Origin: Pseudotabrizicola algicola | GTDB taxonomy: Bacteria > Pseudomonadota > Alphaproteobacteria > Rhodobacterales > Rhodobacteraceae | Direction: 5' to 3' | NCBI RefSeq assembly: GCF_010915705.1 | Contig: NZ_JAAIKE010000001.1 | Span: 372,001 to 436,000 of the forward strand | DNA: 64,000 nucleotides | Shown: in pieces, positions 27,863 through 36,845 of the stretch | Layout of the letters: the number at the start of each line of letters is the position of its first letter | Numbering within the stretch: the stretch's first letter is position 1 | Notes under the pieces: generated by a model | What the model was told of the DNA's origin: nothing | Seen by the model: the letters and a program-made list of their open reading frames with translations, nothing else | Databases searched by the model: none | Position numbers and translations under genes: made by a program

Positions 27863-29410
27863 ATGAGCGATGGTTCGGGTGAAGGGCGCCGGGCGCGCGG
27901 CGGTGGCGGTTCGGCCCGGCGCGCGGAACGCACCGCGGTGTCGCTGGAAACCGCAAAGTTCATTCAGCGCAACATTCCCAATTTCGAGATCCTGAACGAG
28001 GAAGCGCTCGCCATCATCGAATGGAACGCCGATACGGTTCTCGAGGAAATCGGCGTCAATTTCGTCGAGAATCCGGCGGCGCTTGCCTTGTGGAAGGCAG
28101 CAGGCGCCGATGTTCAGGGTGAGCGCGTGCGCATCCCGCGCGGTCTGGCCCGCAAGCTTTGCGCCACCGCGCCGTCCAGCTTTACCCAGCACGCGCGCAA
28201 TCCGGCCCGCAATGTCGAGATCGGCGGGCGCAATCTGGTGCTGGCACCGGTCTATGGCCCGCCCTTCGTGCGGGACATGGAGGGCGGTCGGCGCTATGCC
28301 ACGATCAACGACTTCCAGAACTTCGTGAAACTTGGCTACATGTCCAAGTGGCTGCACCATTCCGGCGGCACCGTTTGTGAGCCGACGGACGTTCCGGTGA
28401 ACAAGCGCCATCTGGACATGCTGCATGCGCATATGGTGCTCTCGGACAAGCCCTTCATGGGCTCTGTCACCGAACCCAGCCGCGCCGCAGATTCGGTCGA
28501 GATGGCGAAACTGCTGTTCGGGTCCGATTTCGTGGACCAGAACACGGTGATGACCAGCCTGATCAACATCAACAGCCCGTTGACCTTTGACGGCATCATG
28601 ATGGGCGCGCTCGAGGTGTTTGCCCGCGCCAATCAGGCGGCGATCATCTCTCCCTTCATCGTGGGCGGGGCGATGGCTCCGGTGACGGTGGCTGGGACGC
28701 TGACACAGGTGCTGGCCGAAGTGCTGGCGGGCGTTGCCTATTCGCAGCTTGTGCGCCCGGGCGCGCCGGTGATCTTCGGTGCCTTCGTGACCAGCATCGA
28801 CATGAACTCGGGGGCGCCCACCTTTGGCACGCCCGAAGCCGCCCATATCACCTATGGCGCAGGGCAACTGGCCCGCCGACTCAATCTGCCTTACCGTTCG
28901 GGCGGCTCTTTCTGTGGCTCGAAACTGCCGGACGCGCAGGCTGCCTATGAAACCGCCAACAGCTTGAACATGGCATTGCTTGCGGGCGTCAATTTCATGC
29001 TGCATGCCTGCGGCTGGCTGGAGGGCGGCCTCGTGTCGTCCTACGAGAAATTCGTGATGGATGCCGACCAGCTTGGCACCCTGCATCATCTGGCCCAAGG
29101 CGTGATGATGGATACCAACGGTCAGGCGATGGACGCGCTGCGTGAAGTGGGGCCGGGGGGGCATTTCCTCGGCTGCGCACATACACAGGCAAACTTCAAA
29201 TCGGCGTTCTGGCGGTCTGACCTTCTCGATTACAAGCCGTTCGAGACATGGGCCGAAGAGGGCGCGCGCGACACTCAGAGCCTTGCGGCGGAACGGGTCA
29301 AAAAGCAGCTGTCCGACTATCAGCAGCCCGCGCTTGACCCCGCGATCCGGGAATCGCTCGATGCCTATGTGGCACAAAAAAAGGCGTCGATGCCCGACGC
29401 CTTCATCTGA
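27863..29410 (+). CDS. MttB-family trimethylamine methyltransferase homologue without pyrrolysine
   Basis: A 515-residue member of the MttB superfamily ('[20 protein letters not shown]' near the N-terminus; '[17 protein letters not shown]' and '[20 protein letters not shown]' later). The frame has no internal TAG, so it belongs to the non-pyrrolysine branch, whose characterised members demethylate glycine betaine and other quaternary amines to a corrinoid protein. No corrinoid protein or reactivase gene is adjacent. GGAGG lies before the ATG. It is divergent from guaA across about 200 bases and closed by a terminator. Confidence 0.85.
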   Translation: MSDGSGEGRRARGGGGSARRAERTAVSLETAKFIQRNIPNFEILNEEALAIIEWNADTVLEEIGVNFVENPAALALWKAAGADVQGERVRIPRGLARKLCATAPSSFTQHARNPARNVEIGGRNLVLAPVYGPPFVRDMEGGRRYATINDFQNFVKLGYMSKWLHHSGGTVCEPTDVPVNKRHLDMLHAHMVLSDKPFMGSVTEPSRAADSVEMAKLLFGSDFVDQNTVMTSLININSPLTFDGIMMGALEVFARANQAAIISPFIVGGAMAPVTVAGTLTQVLAEVLAGVAYSQLVRPGAPVIFGAFVTSIDMNSGAPTFGTPEAAHITYGAGQLARRLNLPYRSGGSFCGSKLPDAQAAYETANSLNMALLAGVNFMLHACGWLEGGLVSSYEKFVMDADQLGTLHHLAQGVMMDTNGQAMDALREVGPGGHFLGCAHTQANFKSAFWRSDLLDYKPFETWAEEGARDTQSLAAERVKKQLSDYQQPALDPAIRESLDAYVAQKKASMPDAFI

Positions 29411-29430
29411 TCAGTCTGACGTCAGAACGT

Positions 29431-29460
29431 AAAGGGCGGCCACCTCGGGGCCGCCCTTTT
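29431..29460. terminator. bidirectional terminator between MttB-like gene and DUF6477
   Basis: A 10-11 bp GC-rich stem (AAAGGGCGGCC with GGCCGCCCTTTT) with a short loop, T-rich on the plus strand and weakly so on the minus strand, lies between two convergent genes. Confidence 0.85.
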
Positions 29461-29462
29461 GC

Positions 29463-29741
29463 TTAGGCCTGACGCATGACCAGCCGAGACTCCGCCAGCA
29501 GCGCGATCAGCACCTCGATATGGCGGGCGATCGAATAGGCAGCATCACCGCGCTGCCTGTTTTGTTCCAGTTTATCTTCTTGCGACAACAATTGGCTGAC
29601 CGTTGCCTCGGGTGAGGCCGGAAGGCTGATCAACCGCCGCAGATCACGTTCGCGGCGGTAGTCGGACACGCCAAAACGGGCGGCATGCATCAACAGCTTT
29701 GGGCGGCGCAGATCGGCAAGCGGGGCGCGGAAGTCAGACAT
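29463..29741 (-). CDS. DUF6477 family protein
   Basis: A 92-residue basic protein starting MSDFRAPLADLRRPKLL, with 'AARFGVSDYRRERDLRRLI' and a C-terminal helix 'IARHIEVLIALLAESRL'. I recognise it as the small Rhodobacterales-restricted DUF6477 family; no function is known. The ATG at 29741 is preceded by AGGAGA; the frame extends to 29780. It is divergent from the DUF6456 gene, and the 183-base gap between them holds paired DnaA boxes and CtrA-like motifs. Confidence 0.75.
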   Translation of the reverse strand: MSDFRAPLADLRRPKLLMHAARFGVSDYRRERDLRRLISLPASPEATVSQLLSQEDKLEQNRQRGDAAYSIARHIEVLIALLAESRLVMRQA

Positions 29742-29801
29742 TTGATGTCTCCTGATTGTTGCCAGATCAGCATAAATCACTCAACCCTGCGTTGCATTTT
29801 A

Positions 29802-29859
29802 TGTGGATAACCGCGCGCTCGGTTCGAAATCGTTTCACTTTCTTCACCAATTATCCACA
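29802..29859. promoter_or_regulatory. pair of perfect DnaA boxes, inverted
   Basis: TTATCCACA occurs on the minus strand at 29802-29810 and on the plus strand at 29851-29859, two exact matches to the high-affinity DnaA box in inverted orientation, 49 bp apart centre to centre. The surrounding sequence is clearly more AT-rich than its flanks. They may make the DUF6477/DUF6456 promoters DnaA-responsive or titrate DnaA; binding is inferred. Confidence 0.55.
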
Positions 29860-29883
29860 GAGCCGTCCGATCAAACCGGGAAA

Positions 29884-29932
29884 TTAACCAATGCGTAACC
29901 GACTCCCTTCAGGTTGTGTTAACCATGATTAA
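29884..29932 (+). promoter_or_regulatory. CtrA-like motifs ahead of the DUF6456 gene
   Basis: TTAA-N7-GTAA lies at 29884-29898 (one mismatch to TTAA-N7-TTAA) and TTAA-N6-TTAA at 29919-29932, the latter containing the half-site TTAACCAT. The second overlaps the proposed ATG at 29925, which could mean that the true start is the ATG at 29967. Confidence 0.4.
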
Positions 29933-31085
29933 GTCAGGACACCGCAGGGCGGCACCGGAAACGAAGATGACATCGAACCTGTCCGCCGAGATAAGCCTGC
30001 CAGAATGGTTGCCCGACGACGTCAGACTTTACCTCAGCCATATCGGCATCGGGGTGACGTTCCGGGAACTGGCGCGCCGCAAAGGGGCACATGCCTCGAC
30101 CGTGATGCGCCAGATCCGCCGTTGCGAAGCCCGCCGCGAAGACCCGCTGGTGGACGAAGCGCTGGCACTTCTGGGCGGCAGGACGATGGCTCCACACACA
30201 GAGGAAGCCCCTGCCATGACCCTGTCCTTCTCGCCCCATACCCTGCAGATTGATGAAACCACACTCGCACGGGAAGGTCGGCGCATCCTGCGGCGCATGG
30301 CCGAGCCCGGTGCCGTTCTGGCCATCGCTCCGGATCTGGAAAAGGCGGTGGTTCTGCGCGAGTTTCCCGACGGCCAGCAGGCGCGAACCGGCGTTGTAGA
30401 GCGCGCCGTGGCGCAGGCCTTTGCCGTCAAGGACTGGATCACCTGCCGCAAGAAGGGCAGGGTCACCACCTACGAGATCACCGCAGCCGGTCGCGCCGCG
30501 CTCAAACGCCTGATCGACGAAAGCGATCTGGCTCGGCAGACGCATCACGCGGGGCTTGCCGAGGCTCCGATGCCCTTCGCCGGCCAGCACCGCATCTGGG
30601 ACGAGCGCGACATCGAAGAGAACGGCGCCTCCCGCAAGATCCGCTACAATCTGGCCGAAAGCCCTCTGGCTGTGCTGGGGCGGCGGCGCGACAAGGATGG
30701 CAAACCCTTCCTTGAAAACGAGTTGATCCGCGCCGCAGAACGGCTGCGCGAAGATTTCGAACTGGCCCAGATGGGGCCGCGCGTCGCACAGAACTGGGAG
30801 CGGTTTTTGACCGCGGGCGATCGCGGCGGCTTTCGGCCCGATGCCGGACACGGCGAAGGGCCGGGGCGGGCGCGCGATCGTGTGGCAGCGGCGCTGCGCG
30901 ATCTTGGCCCCGGTCTAGGCGATGTGGCGCTGCGGGTCTGCTGCTTTCTCGAAGGCATCGAGACGGCGGAAAAGCGCATGGGCTGGGCGGCCCGCTCCGG
31001 CAAGATCGTGCTGCGCATCGCCCTGCAGCGCTTGCGCCGCCATTACGAGGAAACCGGCGGCGAACGGCGCAATTTCATCGGCTGA
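29925..31085 (+). CDS. DUF6456 protein with N-terminal helix-turn-helix
   Basis: A protein of about 386 residues. The N-terminal part has a likely helix-turn-helix ('VTFRELARRKGAHASTVMRQ'). The middle resembles a second winged region ('CRKKGRVTTYEITAAGRAAL'). The C-terminal DUF6456 domain contains 'RYNLAESPLAVLGRRRDKDG', 'LRVCCFLEGIETAEKRMGW' and 'SGKIVLRIALQRLRRHYEE'. A transcription-factor role is inferred from the architecture. The start is uncertain: ATG 29925 or ATG 29967 (MTSNLSAEIS). Its promoter region carries DnaA and CtrA-like sites, suggesting cell-cycle or replication-linked control. Confidence 0.75.
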   Translation: MIKSGHRRAAPETKMTSNLSAEISLPEWLPDDVRLYLSHIGIGVTFRELARRKGAHASTVMRQIRRCEARREDPLVDEALALLGGRTMAPHTEEAPAMTLSFSPHTLQIDETTLAREGRRILRRMAEPGAVLAIAPDLEKAVVLREFPDGQQARTGVVERAVAQAFAVKDWITCRKKGRVTTYEITAAGRAALKRLIDESDLARQTHHAGLAEAPMPFAGQHRIWDERDIEENGASRKIRYNLAESPLAVLGRRRDKDGKPFLENELIRAAERLREDFELAQMGPRVAQNWERFLTAGDRGGFRPDAGHGEGPGRARDRVAAALRDLGPGLGDVALRVCCFLEGIETAEKRMGWAARSGKIVLRIALQRLRRHYEETGGERRNFIG

Positions 31086-31159
31086 TCGCGGCAGAGTGCC
31101 CTGCGCACAGTCCGGCCCTGCCATGCACGGCATGCAATGCCTTGCGCCCGCAGCGCCGG

Positions 31160-31188
31160 TTGTGCGCGGGGCCGGTTCGGGCTAGATA
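31160..31188 (+). promoter_or_regulatory. candidate sigma70 promoter of lipA
   Basis: TTGTGC at 31160-31165 and TAGATA at 31183-31188 are separated by 17 bases, about 30 bases ahead of the lipA start. The fit is moderate and not tested. Confidence 0.35.
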
Positions 31189-31219
31189 GGGCACATGGCA
31201 TGGTTTGGCGGAGGACCCT

Positions 31220-32170
31220 ATGCGCGATCTGACAATTCCCGATCAGCGGCACCCGGAAAAGGCGCATCGCCCCGACAATGCCCAGCCCAAAAAGCCTGAT
31301 TGGATTCGCGTCAAGGCACCCACATCCGAAGGCTATAAAAAGACCCGCACCATCCTGAAAGAAAAGAAGCTGGTGACCGTCTGCGAAGAGGCGGGCTGCC
31401 CGAATGTCGGGGAGTGCTGGAGCCAGGGCCACGCCACCATGATGATCATGGGCGAGATCTGCACCCGTGGCTGCACCTTCTGCAACGTGGCCACCGGCAA
31501 GCCGCAATCGCTCGATGCGTTCGAGCCGGGCCGCGTCGCCCATGCCGTCGCCGAACTCGGCCTCAACCATGTGGTCATCACCTCGGTAGACCGTGATGAT
31601 CTCGAAGATGGCGGGGCCGAACATTTTGCCCAGACCATCCGCGCCATCCGCCACCGTAGCCCCGGCACCACCATCGAAATTCTCACGCCCGACTTTCTCA
31701 AATGCGCCCCTTCCGCGCTGGTAAAGGTGGTCGAGGCGCGTCCGGATGTGTTCAACCACAATCTTGAAACCGTTCCCGGCCTTTACCTCGAGGTCCGGCC
31801 TGGTGCGCGTTACTTCCACTCCTTGCGCCTCTTGCAGCGCGTCAAGGAACTCGACCCGACACTCTTCACCAAATCCGGCATCATGGTGGGTCTGGGCGAG
31901 GATCGCGCCGGCGTTTTGCAGGTGATGGACGACATGCGCAGCGCCGATATCGATTTCCTGACCATCGGCCAGTATCTGCAGCCCACGCCGAAACACCACC
32001 GAGTAGACCGCTTCGTCACACCTGACGAATTCAAAAGCTACGAGACGGCTGCCTACGGCAAAGGTTTCCTGATGGTTTCGGCCACACCGCTCACCCGGTC
32101 ATCCTACCACGCCGGTGATGACTTCGCGCGCCTGCGCAATGCGCGTCTGGCCAAACTGGGCCGTGCCTGA
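31220..32170 (+). CDS. lipA: lipoyl synthase
   Basis: Radical SAM enzyme that inserts two sulfurs into octanoyl chains on lipoyl domains. The 316-residue protein has both iron-sulfur motifs: auxiliary cluster C55, C60, C66 ('[12 protein letters not shown]') and SAM cluster C81, C85, C88 ('CTRGCTFC'). The C-terminal 'RSSYHAGD' supplies the serine ligand of the auxiliary cluster. The ATG at 31220 is set by GGAGGA 4 bases upstream; an upstream TTG in frame is ignored. It converges with the Coq10/RatA-like gene across about 170 noncoding bases containing GC-rich palindromic sequence. Confidence 0.97.
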   Translation: MRDLTIPDQRHPEKAHRPDNAQPKKPDWIRVKAPTSEGYKKTRTILKEKKLVTVCEEAGCPNVGECWSQGHATMMIMGEICTRGCTFCNVATGKPQSLDAFEPGRVAHAVAELGLNHVVITSVDRDDLEDGGAEHFAQTIRAIRHRSPGTTIEILTPDFLKCAPSALVKVVEARPDVFNHNLETVPGLYLEVRPGARYFHSLRLLQRVKELDPTLFTKSGIMVGLGEDRAGVLQVMDDMRSADIDFLTIGQYLQPTPKHHRVDRFVTPDEFKSYETAAYGKGFLMVSATPLTRSSYHAGDDFARLRNARLAKLGRA

Positions 32171-32341
32171 TCCCTGCATTTCTGCAAAGGCCGCTGCAAG
32201 CTCCGTCGCTTGCTGCTTGCCCAAATACTCCCGCCGGAGGCGCTTTGCCCGAGGAGACGCGCGGCACGCGCGCGACGAGAGATAGGGTCGCGCCGAAGGC
32301 GCTCCTTTGAGTCACCCACGCTCGGGTCATCGCCGCTCTGG

Positions 32342-32794
32342 TCAGCTGCGGCCGTAAAGCTCTGCTGCCCGCCTCTCGAAGGCGCGCACGATCCGCTGCA
32401 TCGCCTCGTTGAACACCACCCCGATGATCCCCTGCAAAATGGCATTGCGGAACTCGAAGTCGACAAAGAAGTCCACTTCGCAGCCGCCCTGCGCCTCGCG
32501 GAACTTCCACGTGGACCGCATGTAGCGGAACGGCCCGTCCAGATACTCGGTCTCGATCCGATGCGCCTCGGGCCAAAGCACTACACGGCTGCCAAAACGT
32601 TCGCGAAACACCTTGAAGCTGATCACAAGATCGGCCTCCATCACTTCCGACCCGTCAGCGCGGGGCGTGCGCGACCGGATTCGCGCTGCCGAATTCCACG
32701 GCAGGAACTTCGGATAAGAACCGACATCGGCCACCAGATCATACATCTGTTGCGGCGCATAAGGCAGAAAGCGGGTTTCGGAATGGGTAGGCAT
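32342..32794 (-). CDS. Coq10/RatA-like START-domain protein
   Basis: A 150-residue SRPBCC-fold protein. 'YDLVADVGSYPKFLPWNSAA' at residues 18-37 is the family signature, followed by 'SFKVFRERFGSRVVLWPE', 'FRYMRSTWKF' and the amphipathic C-terminal helix 'FNEAMQRIVRAFERRAAELY'. In alphaproteobacteria these proteins are most like mitochondrial Coq10, which binds ubiquinone; the E. coli relative RatA has been reported to bind 50S ribosomal subunits. The first role is more likely here. It is divergent from hpt. Confidence 0.85.
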   Translation of the reverse strand: MPTHSETRFLPYAPQQMYDLVADVGSYPKFLPWNSAARIRSRTPRADGSEVMEADLVISFKVFRERFGSRVVLWPEAHRIETEYLDGPFRYMRSTWKFREAQGGCEVDFFVDFEFRNAILQGIIGVVFNEAMQRIVRAFERRAAELYGRS

Positions 32795-32858
32795 CAGCAG
32801 GTCCCGTGACTCGGTCCGTGCTTTTCGATAGAAAGCGCGCAGAAATCAAGGGGACGCC

Positions 32859-33407
32859 ATGACGCAACGACCTTATCTGATCGACCAGATGATCAGCGCC
32901 AAATCCATCGCGGCGCGGGTCGAGACACTGGCACGCGAGATCACTTCGCATTTTTCCGGCACCGACAAGCTGGTGGTGGTGGGTCTTTTGCGCGGATCTT
33001 TCGTGTTCATTGCCGATCTTGTGCGGGAACTCGATCTGCCGGTCGAGGTGGATTTTCTGGAAGCCTCCAGCTATGGCAACAGCATGCATTCCTCGCGCGA
33101 AGTGCGCATTCTCAAGGACTTGCGGGGCGAGATTGCGGGGCGTGACGTGCTCTTGGTCGAAGATATCGTCGACACCGGCTTCACCCTCGGCCATGTGATT
33201 CACCTGCTCAAGGCGCGCGAGCCTGCACGGCTCAAGGTCTGCGCGCTGCTGGACAAACCGTCGCGCCGCGAAGTGGCGGTCAAGGCGGATTGGACGGGCT
33301 TCGAGATTCCCGATGAATTTGTCGTGGGCTATGGCATCGACTTCGCCCAGCGCAACCGCAACCTGCCTTTCATCGGCAAGGTGCGCTTTGCCGACGGTGC
33401 GGAATGA
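32859..33407 (+). CDS. hpt: hypoxanthine phosphoribosyltransferase
   Basis: Purine salvage enzyme of 182 residues that makes IMP/GMP from the bases and PRPP. The PRPP-binding loop is '[16 protein letters not shown]', the pyrophosphate loop region is '[15 protein letters not shown]', and '[20 protein letters not shown]' is the characteristic C-terminal segment. The stop overlaps the start of a small membrane protein gene (ATGA, 33404-33407). Confidence 0.93.
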   Translation: MTQRPYLIDQMISAKSIAARVETLAREITSHFSGTDKLVVVGLLRGSFVFIADLVRELDLPVEVDFLEASSYGNSMHSSREVRILKDLRGEIAGRDVLLVEDIVDTGFTLGHVIHLLKAREPARLKVCALLDKPSRREVAVKADWTGFEIPDEFVVGYGIDFAQRNRNLPFIGKVRFADGAE

Positions 33408-33571
33408 ACCCGATCTGGCTTTTGCGCATGGCCAAATGGGTGCGCAACCCGCCGTCTTGGGCGCGCGTCAAACTGGTGGCGGGGGTGGTGCTGGCCTGTT
33501 TCGTTATTTTCGGAATCGAATATTTCTTTGGCTGGCCCGAAGCACTGACCCCGCAACGCATCAGGCCCTGA
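33404..33571 (+). CDS. small membrane protein coupled to hpt (55 aa)
   Basis: A 56-codon frame begins at ATG 33404 inside the hpt stop (ATGA overlap) and ends at TGA 33571. The product starts [19 protein letters not shown], has one hydrophobic segment at about residues 24-43 ('[20 protein letters not shown]') and a short polar tail. The basic N-terminus suggests it faces the cytoplasm. The coupling and the clean single membrane segment support a real gene. Function unknown. Confidence 0.7.
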   Translation: MNPIWLLRMAKWVRNPPSWARVKLVAGVVLACFVIFGIEYFFGWPEALTPQRIRP

Positions 33572-33650
33572 CCGCGCTGGCGAAAAGGTGATCCCGATGC
33601 GAGGACGAACCCGCTAGACTAAACCCGTAGCTATCGGGATCGGAGATTGC

Positions 33651-34541
33651 ATGCGGCGGCTTTTGGGTCTCGCGCTGGCGGCGGCGGCGCTTGGTGGGTC
33701 GGCATTCTGGGGGCTGACCCGCCCCTTGCCTCTGCCAGAGGCCCGGTTTTCCGGTCTGACAGGGGACGCGCTGCGCGGTGAGGCGGTTTTTGACGCAACA
33801 GGCTGCGCCTCGTGTCATATGGCCCCCGGCGCCAGCGCAGAGGCAAGGCTCGTTCTGGCAGGCGGTCAGGCCTTTGTCTCTGACTTTGGCACTTTCCTCG
33901 CGCCCAATATCAGCCCTGATCCGCAGCATGGCATTGGCGGTTGGTCGCTCGGCGACTTTGCAAATGCCCTTCAGCGGGGGATATCGCCGGAGGGCGCGCA
34001 TTACTACCCGGCCTTGCCCTACGGCGCCTATAGCCGGATGGAGCCGCAGGAGGTGGCAGATCTGTTCGCCTATATGCAGACCTTGCCCACCGATGCCACG
34101 CCCAGCCAGCCGCACCAGATCGGCTTTCCCTTCAGTGTCAGGCGCCTGGTGGGCGGGTGGAAACTGCTAAACACCCCGCCGGATTTCGTGGTGCAGGGAC
34201 CGCTGAGCGAAGCCGAGACGCGCGGGCGTTATCTGGTCGAAGCAATGGCGCATTGCGGCGAATGCCATACGCCCCGCAACGCGCTTGGCGGTCTCGACAC
34301 CTCCCGCTGGCTTGCCGGTGCGCCCAATCCGTCCGGCCAAGGGACCATTCCGAACATCACACCCGCCAAGCTCGACTGGTCCGAGGGAGAGATCATCGCC
34401 TATCTGACCAGCGGCTTTACGCCTGACTACGATTCGGCGGGCGGCCATATGGTGCCGGTGATCGAGAACATGGCGCGCCTGCCCGAAAGTGACCGCGCCG
34501 CCATCGCGGCCTATCTCAAGAAGGTTCCGGCGGTAGAATAA
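33651..34541 (+). CDS. dihaem cytochrome c
   Basis: A 296-residue periplasmic cytochrome with an N-terminal hydrophobic segment (residues about 3-22) acting as signal or anchor. Two CxxCH haem sites are present: CASCH at 52-56 and CGECH near 202-206. Axial methionines are likely in 'YSRMEPQEV' and 'GGHMVPVIENM'. The two-domain layout with 'FLAPNISPDPQHGIGGWS' and 'GTIPNITPAKLDWSEGEI' repeats is typical of cytochromes serving periplasmic dehydrogenases. No dehydrogenase gene is adjacent, so the partner is unknown. Confidence 0.9.
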   Translation: MRRLLGLALAAAALGGSAFWGLTRPLPLPEARFSGLTGDALRGEAVFDATGCASCHMAPGASAEARLVLAGGQAFVSDFGTFLAPNISPDPQHGIGGWSLGDFANALQRGISPEGAHYYPALPYGAYSRMEPQEVADLFAYMQTLPTDATPSQPHQIGFPFSVRRLVGGWKLLNTPPDFVVQGPLSEAETRGRYLVEAMAHCGECHTPRNALGGLDTSRWLAGAPNPSGQGTIPNITPAKLDWSEGEIIAYLTSGFTPDYDSAGGHMVPVIENMARLPESDRAAIAAYLKKVPAVE

Positions 34542-34585
34542 TTCCCCGCCTGCCATAATCCATTCGCGAGCGCCGCATCAGCCGG

Positions 34586-35059
34586 TCACAGCGCTTCCAG
34601 CGCTTCGGCCAGAAGCATCAGCGCATGGCTCACACTGGCCTGTCGCACCGCTCTCCGTCCGATCGCGCCAAACTCTACCGTTTGCGTCCGCACCGCGCGC
34701 CCCGTCTCGGCGATGCCGAAGCAGACCCTGCCTTCCGGCTTGAACTCCGATCCGCCCGGCCCCGCGATTCCGGTGACCGATACCGCAAGACCCACTCCAG
34801 CCCGCGTCAGGGCTCCCCGTGCCATCTCGGCGGCGACCTCCTGGCTGACCGCCCCGTGACTGGCCAATGTCTTTTCCCGCACATCCAGCATCTCGACCTT
34901 GGCGCGGTTGCTATAGGTGACAAAGCCGCGGTCAAACACATCCGACGATCCCGCCACCTCGGTCAGCGCGCCTGCGATCAGCCCGCCGGTGCAGCTTTCC
35001 GCGGTTGCAATGCGGACGCCCTTGGCGCGAGCGAGTGCAAGAACCTGCTCCGCCGTCAT
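34586..35059 (-). CDS. CinA C-terminal-domain protein (nicotinamide-nucleotide amidase family)
   Basis: A 157-residue stand-alone CinA/PncC-type domain that may deamidate NMN to NaMN. 'ATAESCTGGLIAGALTEVAG' at residues 17-36 holds the catalytic Ser region, and 'SVTGIAGPGGSEFKPEGRV' is the second family motif. The ATG at 35059 forms an ATGA overlap with the pgpA stop; the longer frame to 35128 lies inside pgpA. It is last in the coupled run ispDF-pgpA-cinA. Confidence 0.88.
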   Translation of the reverse strand: MTAEQVLALARAKGVRIATAESCTGGLIAGALTEVAGSSDVFDRGFVTYSNRAKVEMLDVREKTLASHGAVSQEVAAEMARGALTRAGVGLAVSVTGIAGPGGSEFKPEGRVCFGIAETGRAVRTQTVEFGAIGRRAVRQASVSHALMLLAEALEAL

Positions 35060-35553
35060 CGCATCAATACCCCGTGCGCCAGACCTGCGGCAAGGATCAC
35101 CGCCACACCGGCGAAAAGCCCTGCCCAAAGGTCATCGAGCATCACTCCGGCCGCATCGCCCCTGCGGTCTGCGCGGCCGACCAGCCACGGCTTCCAGATG
35201 TCGAACAGGCGGAAGAACACAAAGGCCGCCACCCAGCCCGGATAGGCCACCAGCCACCAGCCTTCCATGCCGCGCCACCAGAAAGCGGCGGCTGGGAAGA
35301 GCAGGGCAATCCATTGTCCTGCCACCTCGTCGATTACGATTTCGGACGGGTCCTCGCCGGGCCGGTCCCGCAGCGCCAGATCGCAAGCCCAAAAGCCCAA
35401 AGCCGTGACCGCTGCCGTTGCCACAACCAAAGCCGGAAATCCGATCAGATGGTCAATCGCCACGCCCAGCACCAGCGCCGCCGCCGATCCCCAGGTGCCG
35501 GGCGCGGGCCGCAGCAATCCGACATAGCCAAAGGTGGTGATCGCGCGGATCAT
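35056..35553 (-). CDS. pgpA: phosphatidylglycerophosphatase A
   Basis: An inner-membrane phosphatase of 165 residues that makes phosphatidylglycerol. Motifs are '[17 protein letters not shown]' at 14-30, '[14 protein letters not shown]' in the middle, and '[11 protein letters not shown]' later. Several hydrophobic helices are visible. It starts at ATG 35553 with a 4-base overlap with the ispDF stop, and its own stop overlaps cinA in the same way. The longer open frame to 35964 lies antisense-free within ispDF but in another frame and is not used. Confidence 0.92.
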   Translation of the reverse strand: MIRAITTFGYVGLLRPAPGTWGSAAALVLGVAIDHLIGFPALVVATAAVTALGFWACDLALRDRPGEDPSEIVIDEVAGQWIALLFPAAAFWWRGMEGWWLVAYPGWVAAFVFFRLFDIWKPWLVGRADRRGDAAGVMLDDLWAGLFAGVAVILAAGLAHGVLMR

Positions 35554-36671
35554 GCCGGCACCAAGGTGCAGGAGGCCAACGCGGCAATCCCCTCTTCGCG
35601 GCCGGTAAAGCCCAGCCGTTCCGAGGTGGTTGCCTTGACGCTGATCCGCTCCGCCTCGATGCCCATGATATCGGCAAGCGCCGCCCGCATCGCCGCCTGA
35701 TGCGGCCCGATCTTGGGCCGCTCGCAGACCAGCGTCACATCGCAATTCGCCACACGATAGCCGCGCGCGGCCACCCGTTCCATCGCATGGCGCAGGAAGA
35801 TGTGGCTTGCCGCGCCTTTCCATTGCGGGTCGCTGGGCGGGAAATGAACCCCGATATCCCCTTCGGCCAAAGCGCCATAAATCGCATCGGTCAGCGCATG
35901 CATCCCCACATCCGCATCGGAATGGCCCAGCAGCGCCCGCCCATGCGGCACATGAACTCCGCAAAGCCAGACCCCGTTGCCTTCGGTAAAGGCATGCACG
36001 TCAAAGCCGTTGCCCAGACGGATTTCCATCTTGCGCCCTTTCAGAATACTGGCCGCGCGGGTGAAATCCCCCGGATAGGTCAGTTTCAGGTTGTCCTCGT
36101 CGCCCGGAACGATTGTCACCGCGTGACCCGCCCAGCGCGCCACTTCCACATCATCTGCCGCCCCGCCCGGATGGGCACGGTGGGCGGCAAGGATGCTTTC
36201 AAAATGAAATCCCTGCGGTGTCTGCGCCCGCCACAGCCCGTCGCGCGCGGCGGTCCCTTCCACCTGCGCCGTGCCGCGCCATAAGGCATCGGAAACAGGC
36301 AGCGCAGGGGCCGCGCCGGGCGCGCTGTCCAGCGCGCCCAGCACCGCAGTGACCACAGCCTCGGGCACCAAGGGGCGCGCGCCGTCATGGATCAGCACTT
36401 TCGTCACGCCGCGGCCATCCAGCCATTCCAAGGCATTGCGCACCGATCCCGCCCGCGTGTCGGCTCCGGTGACAATCGGAAGGCCAAACCCTTCGGCGCG
36501 GGCGATGTCTTCGGGGTGGATCACAAGCACGATCTGATCGACAAGACCCCTGAAGGCACGCACGCTGTGGACAAGCACGGGTTGACCTGCCAGATCCTGC
36601 CACTGCTTGGGCAAATCGCCCCCGGCACGGGTGCCGCGTCCTGCGGCGACGATGATGGCGGCTGTGGTCAT
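35550..36671 (-). CDS. ispDF: bifunctional IspD-IspF enzyme of the MEP isoprenoid pathway
   Basis: A fusion of 373 residues. The N-terminal IspD domain (1-about 215; CDP-ME synthesis) has '[17 protein letters not shown]', '[11 protein letters not shown]' and '[10 protein letters not shown]'. The C-terminal IspF domain (about 216-373; MEcPP synthase) has the metal site 'GFDVHAF', '[16 protein letters not shown]' and '[10 protein letters not shown]', then '[20 protein letters not shown]'. Such fusions are common in alphaproteobacteria. The ATG at 36671 has AGAGG upstream. It is divergent from dusB, with an inverted repeat between them. Confidence 0.96.
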   Translation of the reverse strand: MTTAAIIVAAGRGTRAGGDLPKQWQDLAGQPVLVHSVRAFRGLVDQIVLVIHPEDIARAEGFGLPIVTGADTRAGSVRNALEWLDGRGVTKVLIHDGARPLVPEAVVTAVLGALDSAPGAAPALPVSDALWRGTAQVEGTAARDGLWRAQTPQGFHFESILAAHRAHPGGAADDVEVARWAGHAVTIVPGDEDNLKLTYPGDFTRAASILKGRKMEIRLGNGFDVHAFTEGNGVWLCGVHVPHGRALLGHSDADVGMHALTDAIYGALAEGDIGVHFPPSDPQWKGAASHIFLRHAMERVAARGYRVANCDVTLVCERPKIGPHQAAMRAALADIMGIEAERISVKATTSERLGFTGREEGIAALASCTLVPA

Positions 36672-36740
36672 GAACACCTCTTTATGCCTTGCTTAAATCA
36701 GGGGAAAGAGTTGCGCAACGTGCGCAGAAACCGCGCGTAA

Positions 36741-36759
36741 ATGCCTAAAAAGTAGGCAT
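36741..36759. repeat. 7-bp perfect inverted repeat between ispDF and dusB
   Basis: ATGCCTA at 36741-36747 and TAGGCAT at 36753-36759, separated by AAAAG, form a short palindrome in the divergent intergenic region. It could be an operator; it lacks a T-run as terminator and does not match the NtrC consensus. Confidence 0.4.
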
Positions 36760-36845
36760 TGCATGTTTTTCAACCGTTTCAATGCCCATCTGCCTTTGTT
36801 ATCCCCGGCAAACACGGTTACCTCGATTACAGGCGCATAAGGATT

